A DNA stretch of 64,000 nt from Planococcus salinus (lineage in GTDB: Bacteria > Bacillota > Bacilli > Bacillales_A > Planococcaceae): contig NZ_RIAX01000006.1 in NCBI RefSeq assembly GCF_003719725.1, positions 1-64,000 of the forward strand, in the 5' to 3' direction. Each line of letters begins with the position of its first letter. Within the stretch, counting starts at the first letter, position 1. Positions 55,595 through 62,512 of this stretch are shown piece after piece. Below the pieces are notes generated by a model that was not told the origin of the DNA, searched no databases, and was given only the letters and a program-made list of their open reading frames with translations. The translations under genes were made by a program, and so were the position numbers.

Positions 55595-55612
55595 TGAATG
55601 AATACTCATTCA
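55595..55612. promoter_or_regulatory. FadR operator of fad operon
   Basis: TGAATGAATACTCATTCA is an 18-bp palindrome identical to the B. subtilis FadR (YsiA) consensus TGAATGAMTANTCATTCA. It lies between the promoter and the fadN ribosome site. FadR releases DNA on binding long-chain acyl-CoA, so the operon should be induced by fatty acids. Confidence 0.88.
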
Positions 55613-55651
55613 TTTTTACGTTAAAAAAATAGAACGCTCTCTATGTTTTTT

Positions 55652-55680
55652 AGTGTAAGCTATTTCTTCTATTTTCGCAA
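55652..55680 (-). promoter_or_regulatory. fad operon promoter
   Basis: On the minus strand TTGCGA (55675-55680), a 17-bp spacer and TACACT (55652-55657) lie upstream of the FadR operator. Confidence 0.55.
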
Positions 55681-56020
55681 TATTTAAGCGATAAAAAAAT
55701 CTCTGCCCTGGTTTAATTTCTTTCCCATTTCTTCTTGGCGCGTTACACTAGATGAGTTGAACGAAAGACATTCACTTTTCTTCACCGATTCGGCCACTTT
55801 GAGCATAGCTCAGTCCTGCCCGTGAACGCGCCGGTGCTAAGAAAGTATCAGCCAATAAGCGAGTATATGTTATTTCACTGTTTTTCATAAAAGATATGGA
55901 GCAAAACAGCGGAGAAGAACGTACTGCTCCTGCATCGCTGCGCTGCTGGTTTGCGGAATATCGGTAAGTGAAGATAATTAGTTCAACTTGTAAAGACGAT
56001 AGAAACAGGAGGCGATTTTT
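55681..56020. other. Intergenic region between fad promoter and ydbP
   Basis: Apart from the palindromic repeat at 55893-55962, I see no gene. The long minus-strand frame from 56164 is antisense to ydbP. The ydbP promoter must lie here but no clear -35/-10 pair stands out. Confidence 0.4.
55893..55962. repeat. Short palindromic repeat, copy B
   Basis: It begins GATATGGAGCAAAACAGCG and ends TTTGCGGAATATC, the ends of copy A at 51917, with about 27 extra bases rich in CTGC/GCAG between. The terminal GATAT...ATATC is inverted. Confidence 0.6.
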
Positions 56021-56341
56021 TTGAAACCTATTATTACCAACGACCAATTCAACCAAGTAATTGAAAGCGACGAACCGGTCATCGTTAAGTTCCAGGCCGG
56101 CTGGTGCCCGGATTGCAGACGGATGGACATGTTCATCGATCCGATTATGGAAGAATACAGCCAATACAAATGGTTTGACGTGAATCGGGATGAATTACCG
56201 GATGTCGCTGAAAAATATGAAGTCATGGGGATTCCAAGTTTGCTGATTTTCAAAAACGGTGAAAAAACAGCTCATCTTCACAGTGCCAACGCAAAAACAC
56301 CAGAATCCGTCACAGAATTCTTGGCAGACCAAAAAGAGTAG
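56021..56341 (+). CDS. ydbP: Thioredoxin-family protein YdbP
   Basis: The 106-residue thioredoxin-fold protein has the active site CPDC in FQAGWCPDCRRMDMF near residue 28, and GIPSLLIFKNGEKTAHLHSA near 72 with the cis-proline. This sequence pattern is that of B. subtilis YdbP. It is probably a cytoplasmic reductant. The start is a TTG at 56021, 8 nt after AGGAGG. A terminator follows. Confidence 0.92.
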   Translation: MKPIITNDQFNQVIESDEPVIVKFQAGWCPDCRRMDMFIDPIMEEYSQYKWFDVNRDELPDVAEKYEVMGIPSLLIFKNGEKTAHLHSANAKTPESVTEFLADQKE

Positions 56342-56363
56342 GCAGCAGCCTATTCTTTTTGTT
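56332..56363 (+). terminator. Terminator after ydbP
   Basis: AGAGTAGGC (56335-56343) pairs with GCCTATTCT (56348-56356) and is followed by T5. It overlaps the last codons. Confidence 0.75.
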
Positions 56364-56403
56364 TGCGTTATAATAAATGTAAAAAAATGAGGTGTTCAAT
56401 CAA

Positions 56404-56868
56404 ATGGATCAACAACAGGAAATGAAAGAACTCAGAGACTTGGTGAAATACTATGAAAAGCTGGTAAAAAATATGGCTGCCCCCATCATCCCTTCAATTG
56501 TTCCACACACTATTTTGGTGCCCATAGCAGGAGTCATTTTCCGGGATCGTTTTGAGGCAATACAATCAGCTGTCTTAAAACATGCCGGTGAGAACCGCGA
56601 AACACAGCGCGTTATTTTTGACTTTACCGGCGTTGAAAGAGAAGATATCGAAACATTCGACTATAACGAACTGGCAAGCGAGCTTTTCCAATTGAACGAT
56701 GCGTTAAAACTGATGGGGCTTCGTCCAATTTATGTAGGATTCAATCCACGTTTCGTCAGGGAAATTGTCCATGCCGGCATTCATGTGGAACTTGAAGCGT
56801 ATAACACGTTCAGAGCCGCGCTGAAAGAACTGCTCAATGAAAACGAACAACCCTTTTATTCCCTCTGA
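56404..56868 (+). CDS. STAS-domain protein (RsbR/RsbS-like)
   Basis: The 154-residue protein has a short helical N-terminus (to about residue 40), then a STAS domain: IVPHTILVPIAGVIFRDRFEAIQ, RVIFDFTGVEREDIETFDYN and ALKLMGLRPIYVGFNPRFVREIVHAG. This is the pattern of stressosome RsbR/RsbS proteins and sigma-factor regulators, but the N-terminal sensor domain is missing. It may feed into sigma-B control; that is inference. GAGGTG lies 9 nt before the ATG at 56404. It overlaps the next reading frame. Confidence 0.82.
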   Translation: MDQQQEMKELRDLVKYYEKLVKNMAAPIIPSIVPHTILVPIAGVIFRDRFEAIQSAVLKHAGENRETQRVIFDFTGVEREDIETFDYNELASELFQLNDALKLMGLRPIYVGFNPRFVREIVHAGIHVELEAYNTFRAALKELLNENEQPFYSL

Positions 56869-56893
56869 ATGTTCAGGAATGGAGATGTTCAAT

Positions 56894-57406
56894 GTGAAAA
56901 CGATAATTCCTTTTACAGGCATGTCCCAATACGAGAACACAATTGAAGGACGCAAACAAGGTTCTGCCTGCGGACCGGTGACAGTGGCTTCCATCATGAA
57001 ATTTCATAGAGAAAAAGAATATGCCGTCAATGACCTTTATGCCAGCCTCGGTACCACAGCAATCGGCTTGTTCAGCTGGAGACTGATCCGGAAGCTTCGC
57101 AAATTGACTGGCTCCCGCTTTGAAATCAAAAAAATCCGTTCCATCGACCAGGTGAAAACGGAACTTCTTGCAGGTCGTCCAGTAGCCATGAAGTTCGACC
57201 GCTATTTTTCGTTTCGCTGGTTTTCCAAGCCGATGTTCCGTTACCACTGGGTACCGCTGATCGGCTTCGAAGAAAAGCAGGATGATGTGATTCTGTTTTT
57301 CCACGATAACGGAAAAAGAAGCCGGCCGAGTAAACTCCGGACAGCTTCTTACCGTAAACATCAACAGGTATTATCTTTTGTGAAAATCGTTCCCGTTTCC
57401 CAATAG
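56894..57406 (+). CDS. Papain-like C39-type cysteine peptidase-family protein
   Basis: The 170-residue protein has the cysteine-protease layout: catalytic Cys in RKQGSACGPVTVASIM near residue 27, His in YHWVPLIGFEE near 120 and Asp/Asn in FFHDNGKRS near 140. It has no signal peptide, so it acts inside the cell or is a non-peptidase relative. The GTG at 56894 lies 9 nt after GGAG; the frame is open from an ATG at 56837 inside the STAS gene, with weaker sites. The pair is probably translationally coupled. Confidence 0.75.
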   Translation: MKTIIPFTGMSQYENTIEGRKQGSACGPVTVASIMKFHREKEYAVNDLYASLGTTAIGLFSWRLIRKLRKLTGSRFEIKKIRSIDQVKTELLAGRPVAMKFDRYFSFRWFSKPMFRYHWVPLIGFEEKQDDVILFFHDNGKRSRPSKLRTASYRKHQQVLSFVKIVPVSQ

Positions 57407-57415
57407 CCACACGCC

Positions 57416-58291
57416 TTATAAGCTTTTTGCCAATTGTCTGGCGAGCAAAGTCAACTGCTCCTCTTCACAGAAGCGGATATGTTCTTCCGTATAGCGCGGA
57501 ACGGCAATTTCCGTTAAGGAAACATCGAGTGGCACATCACATTTGATGACAGCCAGCTCTTTCGACAGCAGCAGCATTTCTTTGTGCTCTTCGATTTTCT
57601 TTTTCTGCGCCGGCTTCAGTTCGTCTATTGCTGCCAGTACGCCCTCTGTTGATTTAAATTGTTGAATCAGCTGCAAAGCGGTTTTGGGACCAATTCCTTT
57701 AACTCCGGGATAACCGTCACTGGCATCTCCCATGAACGCTTTAACATCCGCAAATTGAAATGGCTCAATCCCATACTCTTCTTTGAATCGGTTTTCCGTA
57801 TATACATCGTATACGTGAAAGCCTTTTTTCATAAAAGCAATGCTGACCGATGGATTCAGTAATTGAAGCATGTCTTTGTCTCCAGTGATAATCGTGAAAT
57901 CCACTTCGCCATTCCATTGCTTTGTAAAAGAACCGATGAAGTCATCCGCTTCAATTCCCGCTTCCCCATAGTTTTTCCAGCCAAGCTGCTCCGATGTCCG
58001 CTTGGCCAAATCAAATTGGTGCAGCATATCTTCCGGGGGTGCCGGCCGATTTGATTTGTATCCTTCAAACAAGTCATTCCGGAAAGTATGCGCGCCCATA
58101 TCCCAGCATACAGCCATATGCGTCGGCTTCATCATCGTTTTCGCAGCCAGCACATGGCGGGCAAAGCCCTGTACACCGTTTGTCGCCAGGCCTTCTGCTG
58201 TCCGGAAGTATTGACCCACTGCCGAAGTGGCAAAAAATGAGCGAAACAGCAGCGCCATTCCATCCACTAATAACACATGTGGTTTATCCAT
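57416..58291 (-). CDS. ypcP: 5'-3' exonuclease (flap endonuclease-like), YpcP
   Basis: The 291-residue PIN-like/FEN nuclease resembles the N-terminal domain of DNA polymerase I. Metal-binding aspartates sit in LLVDGMALLFR, GIEADDFIGSF, IITGDKDMLQLL and MGDASDGYPGVKGIGPKTAL, the last also forming the DNA-binding H3TH. It should remove RNA primers or flaps. The start at 58291 has GGAGG upstream. It converges with the C39-like gene. Confidence 0.92.
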   Translation of the reverse strand: MDKPHVLLVDGMALLFRSFFATSAVGQYFRTAEGLATNGVQGFARHVLAAKTMMKPTHMAVCWDMGAHTFRNDLFEGYKSNRPAPPEDMLHQFDLAKRTSEQLGWKNYGEAGIEADDFIGSFTKQWNGEVDFTIITGDKDMLQLLNPSVSIAFMKKGFHVYDVYTENRFKEEYGIEPFQFADVKAFMGDASDGYPGVKGIGPKTALQLIQQFKSTEGVLAAIDELKPAQKKKIEEHKEMLLLSKELAVIKCDVPLDVSLTEIAVPRYTEEHIRFCEEEQLTLLARQLAKSL

Positions 58292-58346
58292 AAAAAAATC
58301 CTCCATTCATCTTAAAACGCATCCTCCATTATACTTCATTGCAACG

Positions 58347-58373
58347 AAAAAAACCGCCGAAGCGGCGGTTTTA
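58347..58373 (-). terminator. Terminator after BCCT gene
   Basis: AAACCGCC (58351-58358) pairs with GGCGGTTT (58364-58371), with A-tract on the left. It overlaps the stop region of the BCCT gene. Confidence 0.8.
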
Positions 58374-59867
58374 ACGTTTTCGTTTAATCGCACTGTACTC
58401 CACACTCAAGGCTTTATAAAATGAAGCCATCATGAGAAGCATGATAAATGAGAAAGGGAAAGCTGAAACGATCAACGCCGTTTGCAGGGAGTCCAATCCC
58501 CCGGTCGACAGGAGAATAACCGCAATCAACGATTGGGCTACCCCCCAAGTCAACTTGACGGAGTTATAAGGATTGATGGAACCATTGGTCGTCTGCATAC
58601 CGAGAACGAACGTTGCCGAGTCGGCGGAAGTGATGAAGAACGTCGAAATCAGTAAGATTGCCACAATCGATAAAACCATTCCGAGCGGTATTTCACCAAA
58701 CACAGCGAACAAGGTTTCCTCAGTCAGTAATCCGGTCATATCCACACCGCTGTTCTGTACATCAATGGCTGTGGAACCAAATGAAGCAAACCAGATAAAG
58801 CTGATGACTGTAGGAATCAGCAAAACTCCTGCCAGGAATTGGCGGATGGTGCGCCCTCTGGAAACGCGGGCAATGAAAATGCCGACAAATGGAGACCATG
58901 AAATCCACCATGCCCAATAAAAAATCGTCCAGCCATCGATCCATGCCCGATTGTCTCCATCTACTGGAGCAGCACGGAAACTCATCCGTATCAAATTCTG
59001 CAGATAACTGCCGACCGAATCAGTAAACATATTCATAATGAGCAAAGTCGGTCCCAAAATGATAACCAATACCAATAACGTGACTGCCAATACCATATTG
59101 GTGTTCGATAAATACTTGATACCCTTGCTCAAACCGGTCCAGGAAGAAATCATGAATAAGACCGTTACCACCGCAATGATGACAATTTGAGTGGGGAAAC
59201 TGTCCCCTTCAATACCTGTGAACAAAAATGCCAGGCCACCGTTGATTTGAATGGCTCCGAAACCGAGAGTCGTTGCCACCCCTACAACCGTAGCAAAAAC
59301 GGCAATTACATCAATCAGAACACCTAAAGGTCCCTTGACCTTGTTCCCAAAGATGGGTTTCAACGTCGACGAAATTAACCCCGGTTCCCCTTTGCGGAAC
59401 TGGAAATAGGCCAATGCAAGAGCGACGACCGCATAAATTGCCCATGCATGAATTCCCCAGTGGAAAAAGGTGTACCGCATTGCTTCGCGGAACGCATCCG
59501 CAGAACCGGGTTCGGCTGTCGCCGGATCGATCGCAAAATGGGACAATGGCTCTGCAGCCCCCCAAAACACCAGCCCGATTCCCATACCCGCTGAAAACAG
59601 CATGGCAATCCATGTAGCAAATGAGAATTCCGGTTTTTCGTTATCTTTCCCCAATCGGATCTGCCCCATCGGACTGACCAGGAAGAACAGACAAAATATC
59701 ACCATCACTGAAACGATTAAGAGATAATACCATCCGAACGAAGTAGTCAGGAATGATTCTATATTGCCTGTAACTTCCGAGAAGTTATCTGGTGCAGTCG
59801 CACCGTATGCCACTGCCAATATGGTCAGCGCGAGCGCAATCCAAAAAACACTCGTTACTTTTTTCAT
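58371..59867 (-). CDS. BCCT-family glycine betaine/choline-type transporter (OpuD-like)
   Basis: The 498-residue, 12-helix carrier shows the BCCT signature: [21 protein letters not shown] near residue 90 (quoted up to 20 residues: [20 protein letters not shown]), [11 protein letters not shown] near 140, and [18 protein letters not shown] near 315 with the aromatic substrate box. It should import betaine-type osmolytes with Na+. The osmosensing C-terminal tail is short. AGGAGGGG lies before the ATG at 59867. It is a single gene. Confidence 0.92.
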   Translation of the reverse strand: MKKVTSVFWIALALTILAVAYGATAPDNFSEVTGNIESFLTTSFGWYYLLIVSVMVIFCLFFLVSPMGQIRLGKDNEKPEFSFATWIAMLFSAGMGIGLVFWGAAEPLSHFAIDPATAEPGSADAFREAMRYTFFHWGIHAWAIYAVVALALAYFQFRKGEPGLISSTLKPIFGNKVKGPLGVLIDVIAVFATVVGVATTLGFGAIQINGGLAFLFTGIEGDSFPTQIVIIAVVTVLFMISSWTGLSKGIKYLSNTNMVLAVTLLVLVIILGPTLLIMNMFTDSVGSYLQNLIRMSFRAAPVDGDNRAWIDGWTIFYWAWWISWSPFVGIFIARVSRGRTIRQFLAGVLLIPTVISFIWFASFGSTAIDVQNSGVDMTGLLTEETLFAVFGEIPLGMVLSIVAILLISTFFITSADSATFVLGMQTTNGSINPYNSVKLTWGVAQSLIAVILLSTGGLDSLQTALIVSAFPFSFIMLLMMASFYKALSVEYSAIKRKR

Positions 59868-60138
59868 ATAGTCCCCTCCTAAACTTTTAGCCACAATTTA
59901 TAAGCATACGGAATACGGCTCGACATGTCAAACCGCTCGTTTGCTCGATAAACAGAAACTTCACCTCCAGAGAAAAGCAGAACTCAGATAAGGAATGCTG
60001 CAGCTTTGCTTTTTGTTGCCTATTGAATTCTTCCTATTTAATAGTTATTGAATACCCTGCGTTTGAGAGACTAAACCCTGAATGGCCGAAGACATTTCCC
60101 CTCCATGAAGCAGAACCGATATTAAGACAGTGCGATAT
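59868..60138. other. Intergenic region between BCCT and ytxG-like genes
   Basis: No gene or RNA is recognisable. The BCCT promoter should lie in the left part, but I see no clear -35/-10 pair. Confidence 0.4.
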
Positions 60139-60164
60139 GTTAATCAGAACCGCATAACGGGTAT
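60139..60164 (+). promoter_or_regulatory. Sigma-B-like promoter of ytxG-like gene
   Basis: GTTAAT (60139-60144), a 14-bp spacer and GGGTAT (60159-60164) fit sigma-B promoters; the -10 is perfect, the -35 partial. It lies about 40 nt before the start codon, with the ribosome site between. Confidence 0.55.
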
Positions 60165-60204
60165 AGCACATTTAACACATCAACAATACGAAGGAGGAAA
60201 CAAA

Positions 60205-60648
60205 ATGGATTCGACAATGTGGCTGTACATAGCGCTCGCCATCATCGTAGCGGGGCTAATCGTGGCAGGAATCGGTGTAGGTCTTCTGGTGGCAGGGATG
60301 AAAGAGCCGATGAAAGAAATAAAAGGTTCAATGAATAACCTGAAAGAACGGATGGATAAGCTTAAACTGGAGACAACCGCATTGCAGCATCACACAGAAG
60401 AGCTGAAAGAAGATATGCAACAGAAATCCGAAAAAGTCAGTGTTCTGGTCAACGCAGCCAAAGGTGCAAAAAATTCGGTGACCGATTTAAATTCGGTGGT
60501 TCGATCGACCACAACCGATATTGCTTCAAGAGTGGACCACGACAGAGGTAATACGATACTGGTCAACCAATGGAAAAACAGAGCGGCCATCCTCATCAAT
60601 TTATGGGGAAAACGGCAGGCTTCCAAAAACAAATCTTCCGCTTCTTAA
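60205..60648 (+). CDS. ytxG: DUF948 general-stress-type protein (YtxG-like)
   Basis: The 147-residue protein has one N-terminal membrane helix (LYIALAIIVAGLIVAGIGVG) followed by a long helical, probably coiled-coil region (MNNLKERMDKLKLETTALQ and onward), then a basic tail. This is the layout of DUF948/YtxG, which in B. subtilis belongs to the sigma-B-controlled ytxGHJ operon. ytxH and ytxJ are not adjacent here. GAAGGAGG precedes the ATG at 60205. Confidence 0.8.
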   Translation: MDSTMWLYIALAIIVAGLIVAGIGVGLLVAGMKEPMKEIKGSMNNLKERMDKLKLETTALQHHTEELKEDMQQKSEKVSVLVNAAKGAKNSVTDLNSVVRSTTTDIASRVDHDRGNTILVNQWKNRAAILINLWGKRQASKNKSSAS

Positions 60649-60703
60649 TCGGCTTTTCTGATCAGCCGGGGAGCATTGAAAGGAAAATATTAAAACAGAC
60701 CTC

Positions 60704-60731
60704 AAAAAGGCAGCCTGATGGGCTGCCTTTT
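60704..60731 (+). terminator. Terminator after ytxG-like gene
   Basis: AAAAGGCAGCC pairs with GGCTGCCTTTT (arms about 60705-60715 and 60721-60731), loop 5 nt. Confidence 0.85.
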
Positions 60732-60804
60732 CATATGAGTGAATTCTGCTGAAGGGAGAGTTAATAACAGAGTTTCAGGCATCCCCCTCATGGAACGCAT
60801 CCGT

Positions 60805-61356
60805 CTACTGTTGCCCGATCACCTTATACCAAATCTCAACTTGCTGATTTGTCTCGATGGTCCGAAGTTTTTCCAACTGAATTTCAAGATCATCCAAATG
60901 CTCGAAAAAACGCAGTCCTTCGCCCAAAAGAATCGGAGCAATGGCAACTTGGAGTTCGTCCACCAGACCCGCTTTCAATGCCTGCTGTCCGGTACTCGCA
61001 CCGAGGACCACCACATTTTTGTCACCGGCTGCTGCTTTTGCCTGCCGGACGGCGTTTTCAACGCCGTCTGTCACAAATGTAATCGTCAGGTTGTCATTTT
61101 CCCTGGGGTGTCTGGCCGGAGGATAGTGAGTCACTATAAACAAAGGCACCTGAAACTCATAATCCTCCGCATAGGCGTCTGTGTCCTCGGCACTCTCGAA
61201 ACTGTTGCGCCCCATGACTACAGCGCCGGTATTAGCCATCGCTTCATTAATTACTTCGTTCGGTTCAAAACTGGCATACAGCTTATCCAATTTGCCTTGC
61301 CGGTCATTAATGAACCCATCAACCGACATGATCATCCCCAAACAGACTTTGGCCAT
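60805..61356 (-). CDS. RibD C-terminal/dihydrofolate reductase-family protein
   Basis: The 183-residue protein has the dihydrofolate-reductase fold of the RibD-C family: VCLGMIMSVDGFINDRQG at the start, GAVVMGRNSFE near residue 43, and NVVVLGASTGQQALKAGLVD near 112, ending APILLGEGLRFFE. Members are NADPH-dependent reductases of largely unknown substrate; a true folate role is not implied. GGGGGA lies before the ATG. It is a single gene. Confidence 0.85.
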   Translation of the reverse strand: MAKVCLGMIMSVDGFINDRQGKLDKLYASFEPNEVINEAMANTGAVVMGRNSFESAEDTDAYAEDYEFQVPLFIVTHYPPARHPRENDNLTITFVTDGVENAVRQAKAAAGDKNVVVLGASTGQQALKAGLVDELQVAIAPILLGEGLRFFEHLDDLEIQLEKLRTIETNQQVEIWYKVIGQQ

Positions 61357-61469
61357 TCTGCTTCCCCCTTTTTAACCGAATGTGTTTGGGTTACTACATT
61401 CACTGCAACTCGCTATTCTCCTTCTTCTTTATCGAAAAACCTATTAGTTTCTTTAGTTTAACCAACGAA

Positions 61470-61507
61470 AAAACGCCAAAACCCAATTAAAGGTTTTGGC
61501 GCTTTTT
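61470..61507 (-). terminator. Terminator after ssrA
   Basis: CGCCAAAACC (61475-61484) pairs with GGTTTTGGCG (61493-61502) and T6 follows on the minus strand. It lies about 50 nt beyond the tmRNA 3' end. Confidence 0.88.
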
Positions 61508-61557
61508 ATTACCATAATGCTGCTGCAGACCATTGAAGGCTCTCTTAGCAACATGTA

Positions 61558-61908
61558 TGGAGACGGCGGGAGTCGAACCCGCGTCCAGAGACTCCGCTAC
61601 TTGAGCATCTACGCGTGTAGCTTACCTATTGGAAGTTCGTCGCATATTCTGCCGATAAGCAGGCGTCCTATGGACTAGTTTGAAAATCTCCTGCAACCGG
61701 CTCAAACGGCACCGGTTACCGTATCCCACTATTAGTGAGCTCTACATAGCCACATGGGCGATGGATACATAGAGCAGATTCGAGCTTACGCTGCGAATGC
61801 TAGGTTGTTGTTAGTTTTGCCAGTTGTTATAGATACGTTGATGACGGAGCCGATCCTCCGACGCGCAACCCAAGCCCAGATCATCCCTGTCGAATCCGTA
61901 ACGTCCCC
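61558..61908 (-). ncRNA. ssrA: tmRNA (ssrA)
   Basis: The 5' end GGGGACGTTACGGATTCGAC and the 3' end GTTCGACTCCCGCCGTCTCC form the tRNA-like domain, with GGGGACG pairing to CGTCTCC. The tag frame lies at about 61790-61825 on the minus strand: GGC AAA ACT AAC AAC AAC CTA GCA TTC GCA GCG TAA, giving the tag (A)GKTNNNLAFAA. The 3' CCA is not encoded. tmRNA with SmpB, encoded next door, rescues stalled ribosomes and marks the nascent chain for proteolysis. Confidence 0.96.
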
Positions 61909-61914
61909 TCATTA

Positions 61915-61947
61915 AAAAAGAGACACGGAAGATGTTAGCTTCGGTGT
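61915..61947 (-). terminator. Terminator-like hairpin in the ssrA leader
   Basis: On the minus strand ACACCGAAG and CTTCCGTGT (one mismatch) form a stem with a 7-nt loop, followed by CTCTTTTTT. It lies after the predicted ssrA promoter and before the mature 5' end. It may end smpB transcripts or be a leader structure removed by processing. Confidence 0.5.
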
Positions 61948-61956
61948 TATAAATTC

Positions 61957-61985
61957 ATTATAGGGTAATAGTGATCAAAATTCAA
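61957..61985 (-). promoter_or_regulatory. ssrA promoter
   Basis: On the minus strand TTGAAT (61980-61985), a 17-bp spacer and a perfect TATAAT (61957-61962) lie between smpB and ssrA, with the start near 61950. Confidence 0.7.
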
Positions 61986-61994
61986 GAAATGTGA

Positions 61995-62462
61995 TCAGTA
62001 CCGGCTGCGGTCCTTTATTGCCCGATCGATTTCCCGTTTGGCGTCTTTCTTTTTCAAATCCTGGCGCTTGTCATAATTCTTCTTCCCTTTACCAACGCCA
62101 AGAAGTACTTTTGCATAACCATCCTTCAGATACATCTTCAAAGGAATGATGGCCGCTCCCTGCACTTTTGAAACTCCGGCAAGCTCATTGATCTGCTTCT
62201 TATGCAACAGCAACTTCCGTGAGCGGGTCGGTTCGTGATTGAAAATATTGCCCTGCTCATACGGAGCAATATGCATATTAGAAATCCATGCTTCCCCGTT
62301 ACGGACCCGAACGAACGCGTCCACCAGCTGCACTTTGCCGTTTCGAGCAGATTTGATTTCTGTACCCTGTAAGACGATGCCCGCTTCGATTGTTTCTTCA
62401 ATAAAGTAATCAAATTTTGCTTTCTTGTTTTGGGCAATTACTTTTCCTTCTCCTTTTGCCAT
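61995..62462 (-). CDS. smpB: SsrA-binding protein SmpB
   Basis: The 155-residue SmpB begins with an acidic/basic stretch ([20 protein letters not shown]), carries [19 protein letters not shown], and ends [20 protein letters not shown], the basic tail that reaches into the empty mRNA channel. It delivers tmRNA to stalled ribosomes. AGGTGA lies before the ATG. It lies between rnr and ssrA, an order common in Bacillales. Confidence 0.97.
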   Translation of the reverse strand: MAKGEGKVIAQNKKAKFDYFIEETIEAGIVLQGTEIKSARNGKVQLVDAFVRVRNGEAWISNMHIAPYEQGNIFNHEPTRSRKLLLHKKQINELAGVSKVQGAAIIPLKMYLKDGYAKVLLGVGKGKKNYDKRQDLKKKDAKREIDRAIKDRSRY

Positions 62463-62484
62463 ACTGCTTCACCTCTGATAGATT

Positions 62485-62509
62485 CAAAAAAGGCGGCCCT
62501 TGAGCCGCA
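62485..62509 (-). terminator. Terminator-like hairpin between rnr and smpB
   Basis: GCGGC (62493-62497) pairs with GCCGC (62504-62508), and the minus strand continues with T6. It lies between the rnr stop and the smpB ribosome site, so smpB may depend on read-through or its own promoter. Confidence 0.6.
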
Positions 62510-62512
62510 CTT

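Noticed and set aside
55772-56164. 130-codon minus-strand frame upstream of fadN
   Set aside because: Half is antisense to ydbP and the rest crosses the palindromic repeat; no ribosome site.
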